A DNA stretch of 64,000 bases from Microbacterium sp. SA39. Lineage in GTDB: Bacteria > Actinomycetota > Actinomycetes > Actinomycetales > Microbacteriaceae. The stretch covers positions 124,001 to 188,000 of the forward strand of contig NZ_JXRU01000036.1 of NCBI RefSeq assembly GCF_000967865.1. The letters run 5' to 3'. The translations under genes and the position numbers were made by a program. Positions 26,461-34,671 of this stretch are shown here, piece after piece; positions within the stretch are counted from its first letter, which is position 1, and every line of letters begins with the position of its first letter. Under the pieces are notes generated by a model that was given only the letters and a program-made list of their open reading frames with translations, did no database searches and was not told the DNA's origin.

Positions 26461-26478
26461 CGGTCGACTGATCAGGCT

Positions 26479-26526
26479 GGATCACAAATGCTCCTGCGGA
26501 CGCCGAGTCCGCAGCATTTCTGATCC
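26479..26526. terminator. Hairpin between convergent VOC and aminopeptidase genes
   Basis: GGATCA-AAATGC-TGCGGAC pairs with GTCCGCA-GCATTT-TGATCC across a 5-base loop, with one internal mismatch and a 2-base bulge. No T-tract follows, so termination is inferred from position. Confidence 0.6.
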
Positions 26527-26579
26527 ACGCCGACCTCGCCAAAGGCGCCTGCACCTTCGCCCTTGTGCCCCCGCGGCGA

Positions 26580-28022
26580 TCAGGCCTGCACCCGGGCGAT
26601 CCAGGCCTCGACCTCGTCGGCCGTGCGCGGGATGCCGGCTGACAGGTTCTCGGGGCCGTCCTCGGTCATCAGGATGTCGTCCTCGATGCGCACGCCGATG
26701 CCGCGCAGCTCGGCAGGCACGGTGAGGTCGTCGATCTGGAAGTAGAGGCCCGGCTCGATCGTGAAGACCATGCCGGGAGCGAGGATGCCGTCGTAGTACA
26801 TCTCGCGCCGCGCCTGCGCGCAGTCGTGCACGTCGATGCCGAGGTGATGCGAGGTGCCGTGCACCATGTAGCGACGGTGCTGCCCGCCCTTGTCCGCGTC
26901 GAGCGCCTCGTCGGCGCTCACGGGCAGCAGACCCCACTCGGCCGCGCGGGCCGCGATCACCGTCATCGCTGCCGCGTGCACATCACGGAACCGCACGCCC
27001 ACACGGGCGGCGGCGAAGGCGGCATCCGCGGCCTCGCGCACCGTCTCGTACACGCGGCGCTGCACCTCGGTGAAGGTGCCGGAGACCGGGAGCGTGCGGG
27101 TGATGTCGGCGGTGTACAGGCTGTCGGCCTCGACGCCCGCGTCGACGAGGATCAGGTCGCCGGGCACGACACTGCCGTCGTTGCGGGTCCAGTGCAGGTA
27201 GCAGGCGTGCGGGCCGGAGGCCGCGATCGTGTCGTACCCCTCGCCGTTGCCATCCTCGCGAGCGCGGCGATGGAAGACGCCCTCGACGACGCGCTCGCCT
27301 CGGGCGTGATCGATCGCCTGCGGCAGTTCGCGGATGATGTCGTCGAAGCCCTGCGCGGTGATGTCCACCGCTCGGCGCATCTCGGCGATCTCGAACTCGT
27401 CCTTGATCAGACGCAGCTCCGAGACGAAGCGGGTGAGGTCCTCGTCATCGTCGAGGACGAGCTCGCCCTCGTGAGGCTGATATTCGTGCAGGTGGTCGGT
27501 CGCGATCGCGAGATCGGCGGCGACGCCGGCGAGTGACGGGCGCGGTCCGATCCAGAACTCGCCGACCGTCGCGTCGGCGTAGAACTCGGTGGTCGTGCGG
27601 TCGGCACGCTCGCGGAAGTGGAGGGTGACATCGTGTCCGGCATCCGTCGGCTCGAAGACGAGGACCGAGTCGGGCTCGGCATCCGACGCCCAGCCGGTGA
27701 GATGCGCGAACGCGGAGTGCGCGCGGAAGACGTAGTCGGTGTCGTTGCTGCGCTGCTTCAACGAGCCGGCAGGGAGGACGAGACGCTTGCCGGGGAAGGC
27801 TGCAGAGACAGCCGCGCGGCGTGTCGCGGCGAATGCCGCCTGGGCCCGGGGCGCCGGGAGGGTCTCAGGCCGCTCCGCCCATCCCTCGGAGATCGTGTCG
27901 AGGAAGCCCTGCGGGAACGGCTGCCTGCGATTCGTGGTGCTGTTCTCGACCGCCTCGGTCGTGGCCTCAGCGGGAATCTCTACGGCGGCTTCTGCGATCG
28001 TGTCGCGCTCTCCGGTGCTCAT
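26580..28022 (-). CDS. Xaa-Pro aminopeptidase (aminopeptidase P, M24B)
   Basis: A 480-residue dinuclear-metal peptidase that removes the first residue before proline. An N-terminal AMP_N domain (RLVLPAGSLKQRSNDTDYVF region) precedes the pita-bread domain with metal ligands in LVDAGVEADSLYTADITRT (two Asp), VHGTSHHLGIDVHD (His), FTIEPGLYF and GVRIEDDILMTE (Glu). The first 60 residues are a variable Glu/Ala-rich extension. ATG 28022 has CAGACT 6 bases upstream, near the leaderless pattern. The EEP gene lies 37 bases upstream on the same strand. Confidence 0.94.
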   Translation of the reverse strand: MSTGERDTIAEAAVEIPAEATTEAVENSTTNRRQPFPQGFLDTISEGWAERPETLPAPRAQAAFAATRRAAVSAAFPGKRLVLPAGSLKQRSNDTDYVFRAHSAFAHLTGWASDAEPDSVLVFEPTDAGHDVTLHFRERADRTTTEFYADATVGEFWIGPRPSLAGVAADLAIATDHLHEYQPHEGELVLDDDEDLTRFVSELRLIKDEFEIAEMRRAVDITAQGFDDIIRELPQAIDHARGERVVEGVFHRRAREDGNGEGYDTIAASGPHACYLHWTRNDGSVVPGDLILVDAGVEADSLYTADITRTLPVSGTFTEVQRRVYETVREAADAAFAAARVGVRFRDVHAAAMTVIAARAAEWGLLPVSADEALDADKGGQHRRYMVHGTSHHLGIDVHDCAQARREMYYDGILAPGMVFTIEPGLYFQIDDLTVPAELRGIGVRIEDDILMTEDGPENLSAGIPRTADEVEAWIARVQA

Positions 28023-28059
28023 CCCTCCAGTCTGTCACCTGGAGGGAGGAGCCGGGAGT

Positions 28060-29082
28060 TCAGCCTGCCGGCTCGAGCTGCACGACGAGCGCGCGGTGAT
28101 CGCTGCCACCGGCGTCGTCGAGCACGACCGAACCGGAGGGCGTCCAGTTCGGTGAGGCCATGACGTGATCGATCGGCACTCCGGCCAGGGGAGGCACCGA
28201 ACTCGGCCAGGTACCGACGAGACCGTTGCCGGTGCGCGTCGCGGCATCCCGGCAGTAGCCCATGTCACCGCCGTCCACTCCGAGCGCGGCCATATGGTCG
28301 ATCGTGGCGTTGAAATCGCCGGCGAGGATGAAGTCGCCCTCGGGGCACTGGTCGGCGATCCACTGCAGGTCGCTGCGCCACTGCTCCATCTCCTCGATGC
28401 GCGGCGCTACGGCGTGTACGGCGACGACCGTCGGTCCGGTGCCGTCGATCGGCATCAGCACGGCGCTGGGGACGGAGCCCGTATTGCTCGTGCCGTCCTT
28501 CGACGACTCGATCACGGAGTACTCGCCGAGTTCGGGAGCCACGAGCACAGTGGTCTGCCAGGACTGCGGACCGTCCGGCACGTCAGGGCGGAACTGCACG
28601 TGGTGGACCCACATCGGACGCCCCTGCTCGCGCAGCATGAGCGCGATCTCCTCGCCGACGGCCTGGGTCGTCTCGGGGAGGGCCACGATGTCGGCGCCCT
28701 GCTCGAGGATCTGCTGCGCGACCTGCGCGGCCGGCACGGCCTCGCCCGCCGTGTTCCAGGTGAGGACCCGCACGCTCTCCTCGGTCTTCTCCGGGAGGGC
28801 GGATGCTCCGAAGCCGCGCTTCGCACCGACCAGACCCACTGCGCCGGCGCCGAGCAGCGAGACGATGAGGACGGATGCCGCGAAGCCTCGCAGCGGACGC
28901 GCGAGCAGCAGCAGCAGAGCGAGCGCGGCCACGATGAGGAAACCGCCCAGCACCAGCCCTCGCACCGCCACGAGCTGCGCGAACGGGAAGGTCTGCTCGA
29001 GACGGAAGAACTGCGGCCACACCACGACCGCCGTCGCGATCGCGAGCAGCACCGTGAAGAGGATCCCGAGTAGTCGAAGCAT
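28060..29082 (-). CDS. Membrane-anchored endonuclease/exonuclease/phosphatase family protein
   Basis: A 340-residue protein. Three hydrophobic segments occupy the first 100 residues (LLGILFTVLLAIATAVVVWP and two more), placing an EEP domain outside the membrane: RVLTWNTAGEAVPA, DIVALPETTQAV with the metal glutamate, FILAGDFNATIDHMAAL and GGSDHRALVVQLE with the catalytic D-H. EEP proteins with this topology cleave phosphodiesters of nucleic acids or lipids; which one is not evident. ATG 29082 is preceded by TAGGCT at 7 bases. Confidence 0.88.
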   Translation of the reverse strand: MLRLLGILFTVLLAIATAVVVWPQFFRLEQTFPFAQLVAVRGLVLGGFLIVAALALLLLLARPLRGFAASVLIVSLLGAGAVGLVGAKRGFGASALPEKTEESVRVLTWNTAGEAVPAAQVAQQILEQGADIVALPETTQAVGEEIALMLREQGRPMWVHHVQFRPDVPDGPQSWQTTVLVAPELGEYSVIESSKDGTSNTGSVPSAVLMPIDGTGPTVVAVHAVAPRIEEMEQWRSDLQWIADQCPEGDFILAGDFNATIDHMAALGVDGGDMGYCRDAATRTGNGLVGTWPSSVPPLAGVPIDHVMASPNWTPSGSVVLDDAGGSDHRALVVQLEPAG

Positions 29083-29089
29083 CCCGACA

Positions 29090-29095
29090 AGCCTA
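29090..29095 (-). promoter_or_regulatory. -10 element, leaderless EEP gene transcript
   Basis: TAGGCT on the minus strand, 7 bases before ATG 29082. It faces the divergent PHP promoter 38 bases away. Confidence 0.55.
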
Positions 29096-29132
29096 GAAGC
29101 GTCGCCTGTGAAGTTCCCGCCGCCTGGCTCGG

Positions 29133-29138
29133 TACGCT
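29133..29138 (+). promoter_or_regulatory. -10 element, leaderless PHP gene transcript
   Basis: TACGCT, then CGGAGG, then ATG 29145. The GGAGG touches the start codon, so it cannot serve as a normal ribosome binding site. Confidence 0.55.
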
Positions 29139-29144
29139 CGGAGG

Positions 29145-30014
29145 ATGGCCACTCCGTCCCTCGGGTTCGCCGGTCCCGCCGACCTGCACCTGCACTCCAA
29201 CCACTCCGACGGCACGGAGAGTCCTGCGGAGGTGGTCCGACAGGCGCATGTGCACGGCGTGCGGACGATGGCGCTCACCGATCACGACCGATCGACGGGA
29301 TGGGCCGAGGCGGGTGAGGCTGCGGTCGCGCTCGGGATGACCTTCCTCCCCGGGATGGAGCTCTCCGCGAAGCACGAATGGCGGAGCGTGCATGTGCTCG
29401 GCTACCTCTTCGATCCGACGGATGCTGCCCTGGTCGCCGAGACCGATCGCATCCGCGGGGACCGCATCGGCCGCGCCGAGCGCATCGTCCGCAGCATCGG
29501 ACGCGACTACGACCTGCACTGGGACGACGTCGTGGCCCAGACCACGCTCGACGCGACCGTCGGTCGCCCGCACATCGCGGACGCCCTCGTCGCCCGCGGC
29601 ATCGTGCGTGATCGGACCGAGGCGTTCGACGGCATCCTGCATCCGCGCGAGGGGTATTACGAGCCCCACTACGCGCCGAACCCGCTCACGGCCGTGCGGC
29701 TGATCACGGAAGCCGGGGGAGTGGCCGTCATCGCGCATCCGGTGACCGGTCGCGACATGATGATGCCGGTGCCGTACATCGAGCGGCTCATCGCCGCGGG
29801 CCTCGGCGGCTTCGAGATCGATCACCGCGAGAACACGGATGCCGGCAAGCGGAAGCTCCGAGAGATCGCGGCCACGCATGACCTCATCGTGACCGGATCC
29901 AGCGACTACCACGGCACGGGCAAGCCCAATCGACCCGGTGAGAACACCACGACCGACGAGATGGTCGCCAGGATCATAGACCGCGCGACGGGAATCGCTT
30001 CGCGCCGCCCCTGA
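29145..30014 (+). CDS. PHP-domain phosphoesterase (RNase AM/YciV-like)
   Basis: A 289-residue PHP protein with the metal-binding signatures ADLHLHSNHSDGTESP (HxH), MALTDHDRSTGW, FLPGMELSAKHEW, VAVIAHPVTGRD and TGSSDYHGTGKPN. This set is the trinuclear-metal site of the TrpH/YciV group, whose E. coli member trims RNA 5' ends and degrades nucleoside 3',5'-bisphosphates. It is single-gene, divergent from the EEP gene. Confidence 0.9.
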   Translation: MATPSLGFAGPADLHLHSNHSDGTESPAEVVRQAHVHGVRTMALTDHDRSTGWAEAGEAAVALGMTFLPGMELSAKHEWRSVHVLGYLFDPTDAALVAETDRIRGDRIGRAERIVRSIGRDYDLHWDDVVAQTTLDATVGRPHIADALVARGIVRDRTEAFDGILHPREGYYEPHYAPNPLTAVRLITEAGGVAVIAHPVTGRDMMMPVPYIERLIAAGLGGFEIDHRENTDAGKRKLREIAATHDLIVTGSSDYHGTGKPNRPGENTTTDEMVARIIDRATGIASRRP

Positions 30015-30064
30015 TCCGCGGCATTCTGGCGGGAGACTCCCTGCGGCCTGTCGAGCAGGGCGGA

Positions 30065-30070
30065 TACGGT
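30065..30070 (+). promoter_or_regulatory. -10 element, leaderless DUF817 gene transcript
   Basis: TACGGT, then 7 bases, then ATG 30078. Confidence 0.5.
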
Positions 30071-30077
30071 ACCAGAC

Positions 30078-30998
30078 ATGCAGCGAGCGACTTCCCTCGA
30101 ACGTCGCGTCGATGCCGCAGCCCACCGCGTTCTCCTCGGCGCTCCGGCGAACGGCATCCGCGCGGGGCTCGTCGAATTCACGGTGTTCGTCCTGAAGCAG
30201 GCGTGGGCGTGCATCTTCGGCGCCGCACTGCTGCTGGTGATCGTGGCCGCCCAGCTCTGGTACCCGGACGACGCCGCGCTCGCCCGCAACGATGCGCTCA
30301 CGATAGCCGCGGTGCTCATCCAGGTCGCCATGCTCGTGTTCCGGCTCGAGAGCGGGCGCGAACTGTGGGTGATCGTGCTGTTCCACCTCACCGGCACGGT
30401 CATGGAGCTCTTCAAGACCGACGCGGGTTCGTGGGCCTATGCGGCCGATGGCATCCTGCGCATCGGCGGTGTTCCGCTGTTCAGCGGCTTCATGTACGCG
30501 GCGGTCGGCTCTTACATGGTGCGCGTCCACCGCCTGTTCGACCTCGGCTTCACGCGCTATCCCCGGCGTTGGATGACAGCGGTCCTCGCGGCGGCGATCT
30601 ATCTGAACTTCTTCACCCACCACTGGTGGTGGGATCTGCGCTGGGTGCTGCTGATCGGCGTCGTGCTGCTCTGGCTCCCCACCGTCATGCATGCTCGCGT
30701 CTGGCGTCGAACCCTTCGGCTGCCTCTGCTGCTGGTGTTCGGCGGTGTCGCCGTGTTCATCTACCTCGCCGAGAACATCGGTACGTGGGCAGGAGCATGG
30801 GTGTATCCCGACCAGGTGGATTCCTGGCAGCCGGTGTCGCTGAGCAAGTTGACCTCGTGGTTCCTGCTGATGATCATCTCGGTGGTGTTGGTCACCTGGG
30901 TGTACCCGCCGCAGGTGCCGGCATCGGTGATGAGCGGCGGCCCCGGGGACGACAGAGGGGCGGATGCCGCTCGCGCAGCATCCGCCCCTCAGAAGTAG
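30078..30998 (+). CDS. DUF817 integral membrane protein
   Basis: A 306-residue protein with seven to eight spans. Family-specific loops: FKTDAGSWAYAADGILRIGG, RYPRRWMTAVLAAAIYLNFF and THHWWWDLRW; the last region repeats tryptophans and histidines that could bind a cofactor or metal. The function is unknown. The final codons (from about 30955) lie inside a terminator hairpin, so the C-terminal GADAARAASAP sequence is partly set by the hairpin. Confidence 0.87.
   Translation: MQRATSLERRVDAAAHRVLLGAPANGIRAGLVEFTVFVLKQAWACIFGAALLLVIVAAQLWYPDDAALARNDALTIAAVLIQVAMLVFRLESGRELWVIVLFHLTGTVMELFKTDAGSWAYAADGILRIGGVPLFSGFMYAAVGSYMVRVHRLFDLGFTRYPRRWMTAVLAAAIYLNFFTHHWWWDLRWVLLIGVVLLWLPTVMHARVWRRTLRLPLLLVFGGVAVFIYLAENIGTWAGAWVYPDQVDSWQPVSLSKLTSWFLLMIISVVLVTWVYPPQVPASVMSGGPGDDRGADAARAASAPQK
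30955..30990. terminator. Bidirectional terminator embedded in the DUF817 coding end
   Basis: Perfect 13-base arms GAGGGGCGGATGC / GCATCCGCCCCTC around a 10-base loop, ending 6 bases before the last base of the gene's stop codon. It serves two convergent genes separated by a single base. Confidence 0.7.
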
Positions 30999-30999
30999 T

Positions 31000-32523
31000 T
31001 CAGGCCCCGGCGACGGGGGCGGAACCGGGTGCGCCGGACCCGCCGCGGCGACGACGGCGGCGGCGCGCCGGAGCGGGCTTGCCGTCGTGGTGCTCCTTGC
31101 CTGCGCCGTCGTGCGTGCCTCCGCCGTCAGCGCCGCGGTCCGCCGCGGGAGCGGTCTGATCGCTGGCACTCGATTCCTCACCGCTGCCTTCGACGAAGGT
31201 CGATCCGACCGGGTTCTCGCTGTTGCGACGCCGCCGGCGACGACGCGTGCCGCCCTCTTCGGTGCCCTCGGCCGCAGCATCCGCCGCCCGCTCGGGACGA
31301 CGCGTGCGCTCGGTCTTCACCGACTCGGTCTTCGGGGCGGTCCGGAGGCGGCCCTTCGTTCCCTGCGGGATGTCGAGGTCTTCGAACAACTGCGGGCTCG
31401 ACGAATAGATCTCGGTCGGGTCAGGCTGGCCGAACTCGAGGGCTCGGTTGATGAGGGCCCATTTGTGCAGGTCCTCCCAGTCGACGAATGTGACGGCGAT
31501 GCCCGTCTTGCCCGCGCGGCCCGTACGGCCGGCGCGGTGGAGGTACGTCTTGTCCTCGTCGGGGATCGTGTGGTTGATGACGTGGGTCACGTCGTCGACG
31601 TCGATGCCGCGGGCTGCGACGTCGGTCGCGACGAGCACGTCGCGCTTGCCGGCCTTGAACGCGGCCATCGAGCGCTCGCGCTGATCCTGGCCCATGTCGC
31701 CGTGCACGCCGCCGACGTTGAAGCCGCGGTCGCCCAGCTCGTCGACGAGGCGCTGCGCGGCGCGCTTGGTGCGCGTGAAGATCACGGTCTTGCCGCGGCC
31801 CTCGGCCTGCAGGATGCGGGCGATGATCTCGTCCTTGTCCATGGAGTGGGCGCGGTAGACGAGGTGCTTGATGTTGGCCTGCGTGAGGCCCTCGTCGGGG
31901 TCGGTGGCCCGGATGTGGATCGGGTTCGACATGAAGCGGCGCGCGAGCGCGACGATCGGGCCGGGCATGGTCGCCGAGAACAGTTGCGTGTGGCGCACCT
32001 CCGGGACCTTCTGGAAGATCTTCTCGATGTCGGCGAGGAAGCCGAGGTCGAGCATCTTGTCGGCCTCGTCGAGCACGACCTCGGTCGCGTTCGAGAGATC
32101 GAGCAGGCGCTGGCCGGCGAGGTCGATCAGACGACCGGGGGTTCCGACGACGATCTGCGCGCCGGCCTTGAGCTGGTCGATCTGACCCTCGTAGGCCTTG
32201 CCGCCATAGATCGCGACGACGCTGGTCGAGCGGTTGCTGGTGAGCAGGTCGATGTCTTCGTAGACCTGCACCGCGAGCTCGCGGGTGGGCACGACGATGA
32301 GCGCCTTGACGCCGTGCTCCGGGTTCGGTCCGAGGCGCTGGACGACGGGGATGCCGAAGCCGAAGGTCTTTCCCGTTCCGGTCTTGGCCTGACCGATGAT
32401 GTCCTGACCGGGGAGACCGAGGGGAATGGTCTGCTCCTGGATGGGGAACGCATCGACGATGCCCTTGGCCGCGATTGCGTCGACGATGTCCTGGTCGACA
32501 CCGAGTTCAGCGAAAGTTGTCAC
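31000..32523 (-). CDS. DEAD-box RNA helicase (RhlE/CsdA-like), second copy
   Basis: A 507-residue helicase: TTFAELGVDQDIVDAIAAKG, Q-motif FPIQEQTIPLGL, I AKTGTGKT, Ia VPTRELAVQV, Ib GTPGRLIDL, II DEADKMLDLGF, III SATMPG, then VATDVAARGIDVDDVTHVIN and HRAGRTGRAG. The C-terminal 120 residues are disordered, with two blocks of 7-8 arginines for RNA binding. This is the rhlE position of the mycobacterial synteny block. GTG 32523 is used; GTG 32562 would add 13 residues over a perfect GGCGACCC/GGGTCGCC hairpin. A TAGGCT -10 (32630-32635) implies a leader of about 100 bases. Confidence 0.93.
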   Translation of the reverse strand: MTTFAELGVDQDIVDAIAAKGIVDAFPIQEQTIPLGLPGQDIIGQAKTGTGKTFGFGIPVVQRLGPNPEHGVKALIVVPTRELAVQVYEDIDLLTSNRSTSVVAIYGGKAYEGQIDQLKAGAQIVVGTPGRLIDLAGQRLLDLSNATEVVLDEADKMLDLGFLADIEKIFQKVPEVRHTQLFSATMPGPIVALARRFMSNPIHIRATDPDEGLTQANIKHLVYRAHSMDKDEIIARILQAEGRGKTVIFTRTKRAAQRLVDELGDRGFNVGGVHGDMGQDQRERSMAAFKAGKRDVLVATDVAARGIDVDDVTHVINHTIPDEDKTYLHRAGRTGRAGKTGIAVTFVDWEDLHKWALINRALEFGQPDPTEIYSSSPQLFEDLDIPQGTKGRLRTAPKTESVKTERTRRPERAADAAAEGTEEGGTRRRRRRRNSENPVGSTFVEGSGEESSASDQTAPAADRGADGGGTHDGAGKEHHDGKPAPARRRRRRRGGSGAPGSAPVAGA

Positions 32524-32541
32524 TTGTTCAATTGCCTGTCC

Positions 32542-32560
32542 GGCGACCCTCTGGGTCGCC
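32542..32560 (-). promoter_or_regulatory. Leader hairpin upstream of second helicase start
   Basis: GGCGACCC, a 3-base loop and GGGTCGCC, perfectly paired, ending 18 bases before GTG 32523 in the predicted mRNA leader. It could control helicase translation; alternatively it is coding if GTG 32562 is used. Confidence 0.35.
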
Positions 32561-32629
32561 ACGTAAACGGATCCACGCCGTCTCATGTGCCACAGGCGCG
32601 GGGGCCCGCTCCGACGGCGGGACACGCCC

Positions 32630-32635
32630 AGCCTA
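32630..32635 (-). promoter_or_regulatory. Candidate -10 of second DEAD-box helicase gene
   Basis: TAGGCT on the minus strand, about 107 bases before GTG 32523. It is similar in spacing to the first helicase gene's -10. Confidence 0.35.
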
Positions 32636-32677
32636 CCCGAGGGCCGGTCCGGGCCCGGAAGACCGGCTCCGCCCGAG

Positions 32678-32683
32678 TATTGT
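32678..32683 (+). promoter_or_regulatory. Candidate -10 of ferritin-like gene
   Basis: TATTGT, 7 bases before GTG 32691, which opens a 10-codon frame ending at 32723 and overlapping the true start. The main gene has its own GGGGAGG. Confidence 0.4.
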
Positions 32684-32715
32684 GAACGACGTGGCGAACG
32701 TGACGGGGAGGCCCC

Positions 32716-33429
32716 GTGGTTAAGTGGTTCTGGCAGCGCGATGCGGCACCTCGCCGCGTGCTCGCGCTTCGCAGCCGAGGCGACCAGGGGGATGCGACGC
32801 GCGTCGACTTCGCCGAACTCGCCCCCGAGCTGAACCGCTTCCTCGGGCAGGCCGCGTACCTGCAGCTGGGCTACTTCGAGACCCTCACGCGTCTGATCCG
32901 CGCGACGCCGGAGCTCACCGAGAAGGAAGCCCTCTCCCGTGCGGCGGGCGCCGCGCTCACCAAGCATCGCGCGATCGTCGATCTCATCGCCGAGCGGGGG
33001 GACGACCCCACCCAGCTGATGCTCCCGTTCCGGGAGAACCTCGATGCGTTCCGTCGCAAGACCATCGGCGCGCGTCCGCGGGAGACCCTGCTCGCGGTCT
33101 ACATCACCGCCGGCATGCTCGACGACTTCTACCTCGCGCTCGCCTCCAGCTACGGCGACACCGGGCGCCGCGTCGTCGAGATCCTCCGCGAGGACGACGC
33201 CAGGCACGAGATCGTCGCGATCATCCAGGAGACGATCGAGAGCGACGAGGAGTGGCGCTCGCTGCTGTCGATGTGGGCACGCCGCCTCGTCGGCGACACG
33301 ATACTGGTCTGCCGCTCCGCGCTGCGTCCCGAGCGCCTGGCTGAGGACGACGAGCGGATCGAGCCGGTGTACACCGAGCTCATGGGCGCGCACGCGCGTC
33401 GCATGGACGCGATGAGCCTGGCCTCCTAG
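32716..33429 (+). CDS. Ferritin-like fold protein (MiaE_2-type)
   Basis: A 237-residue, mostly helical protein. Helices carrying EXXH-like pairs (LTKHRAIVDLIAERGDD, EDDARHEIVAIIQETIESDE) give a ferritin-like four-helix bundle, and relatives are annotated as MiaE-like hydroxylase-fold proteins. Its place beside an rhlE-type helicase is conserved in mycobacteria (recalled as Rv3210c). Whether it binds a di-iron site is uncertain because not all ligands are obvious. GTG 32716 has GGGGAGG 4 bases upstream; transcription probably starts near 32690. Confidence 0.78.
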   Translation: MVKWFWQRDAAPRRVLALRSRGDQGDATRVDFAELAPELNRFLGQAAYLQLGYFETLTRLIRATPELTEKEALSRAAGAALTKHRAIVDLIAERGDDPTQLMLPFRENLDAFRRKTIGARPRETLLAVYITAGMLDDFYLALASSYGDTGRRVVEILREDDARHEIVAIIQETIESDEEWRSLLSMWARRLVGDTILVCRSALRPERLAEDDERIEPVYTELMGAHARRMDAMSLAS

Positions 33430-33851
33430 GCCGGGCGCATCCGCTCGAGGCTCTCCGCGAAGGCTCGCAGCACTATCTCTCGCGCTTCCTCGGGAACGAG
33501 CGGCTCGTCTGCGAGTTCGGCTACCGGGACCCATCCGGGCAAATACCGGTTGTCCTCGCTCTCCGCGAGGGCTTCCGGCCCTCCCAGCGTCGGCTCTCCG
33601 GGTGACGCAGCCATCAGCAGGTAGTGCGCCCGCCGATCGTCGTGGTCGACAGTGGCGAGGTGGCCGGTCATGGTCGCGACGAGCCCGGTCTCCTCAGCCA
33701 GTTCACGCACTGCCGCCTGGTCGAGGGTTTCCCCGGGCTCGATGCCACCACCCGGAAGCACGGCGTACCGCCGGCCGCCCTTGAGTCGCCGCATCAGCAG
33801 GACGTGGGCACCGTCGAAGCACACGCAGACGGCGCGTTCCTTCGGGCTCAC
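33426..33851 (-). CDS. NUDIX hydrolase
   Basis: A 141-residue NUDIX pyrophosphohydrolase. The Nudix box reads GGIEPGETLDQAAVRELAEE followed by TGL, a full GX5EX7REUXEEXGU match. GTG 33851 shares GTGA with the upstream membrane gene's stop, so the longer in-frame ATG at 33902 was not used. The substrate (nucleotide-X) is undetermined. Its stop overlaps the ferritin-like gene's end by 4 bases on the opposite strand. Confidence 0.87.
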   Translation of the reverse strand: MSPKERAVCVCFDGAHVLLMRRLKGGRRYAVLPGGGIEPGETLDQAAVRELAEETGLVATMTGHLATVDHDDRRAHYLLMAASPGEPTLGGPEALAESEDNRYLPGWVPVAELADEPLVPEEAREIVLRAFAESLERMRPA

Positions 33852-34357
33852 GACTTCCTTTCCAACGCACGCATCCGCTCGAGCCTGAGGGTGAGTCGCC
33901 AAGCGAACGCGAGCGGGATCACGCCGATCACGCCGAACGAGATGTCGATCAGCTGCCAGCCCACCGGGATTCCGCGGATGCCACCGGCGATGAGGGCGAG
34001 CGGGACGATACCCGCGCAGGCGATCACACCGAACTGGATGACCCAGATGTTGCGCACCGGATCAACGACCGGCCCTATGAAGACCACAGCGATCACGAGA
34101 TGCGCGTATGCGAGCCAGTCCGTGCCGTAGGAGATGAACGGGTAGCGTCCGTCGACATCCACGAGCGCATCCCGCACGCGGTCCACCCAGGCCACGGCGT
34201 CGGGGAACCAGTCCACGACGGGGCTCGAGTGCAGGATGTCGGAGCCGATCTCGAGCTCGACGCGCAGCGGGAAAGCGGTCACGCCGCTGACGAACAGCCC
34301 CACGATCATGATCGCGATGCAGATCCGGATCCAGAGCAGTGTGCGCCGCTCGCTCAC
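33848..34357 (-). CDS. Hypothetical four-span membrane protein
   Basis: A 169-residue protein with spans near LWIRICIAIMIVGLFVSGVT, YAHLVIAVVFIGPVVDPV, FGVIACAGIVPLALIAGGIR and SFGVIGVIPLAFAWRLTLRL, and an outside loop of about 50 residues after the first. Not firmly recognised. GTG 34357 follows the 34377 gene by 19 bases; ATG 34408 would overlap it. The 3' end overlaps the NUDIX start by 4 bases. Confidence 0.65.
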   Translation of the reverse strand: MSERRTLLWIRICIAIMIVGLFVSGVTAFPLRVELEIGSDILHSSPVVDWFPDAVAWVDRVRDALVDVDGRYPFISYGTDWLAYAHLVIAVVFIGPVVDPVRNIWVIQFGVIACAGIVPLALIAGGIRGIPVGWQLIDISFGVIGVIPLAFAWRLTLRLERMRALERKS

Positions 34358-34376
34358 GTCAGCTCGCTCCTGGGGA

Positions 34377-34664
34377 TCAGATGCCGAGCGCGGCCTTGGC
34401 CTCGGCATCCGATCGACGACGCGCGGCGACCAGGGCGAGCGTCGCGACGACCGCGATCGCCGCCGCGCCGAGCACGCTCGCGAGCCAGAGCCAGATGCTG
34501 TCCTCGCCCAGGCCCAGCCACTGCAGGCCGGTGTAGGCGATCGCCGACACCGCGGTGGCGATGGCCGGGGTCACCACGACACCGCGCAGCTCGCGGCCGC
34601 CGATCAGGTAGTGCCCGAGGATGCCGAGCGCGCACGCACCGACGAGCGCGAGGAGGATGTACAT
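34377..34664 (-). CDS. Hypothetical three-span membrane protein
   Basis: A 95-residue protein, nearly all membrane helix: MYILLALVGACALGILGHYL, a second span with VVVTPAIATAVSAIAYTGL, and a third at SVLGAAAIAVVATLALVAAR, then a basic end. Not recognised. It lies 7 bases downstream of the DUF3107 gene on the same strand, so it is probably the second gene of that operon. Confidence 0.65.
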   Translation of the reverse strand: MYILLALVGACALGILGHYLIGGRELRGVVVTPAIATAVSAIAYTGLQWLGLGEDSIWLWLASVLGAAAIAVVATLALVAARRRSDAEAKAALGI

Positions 34665-34671
34665 CGTCGGG

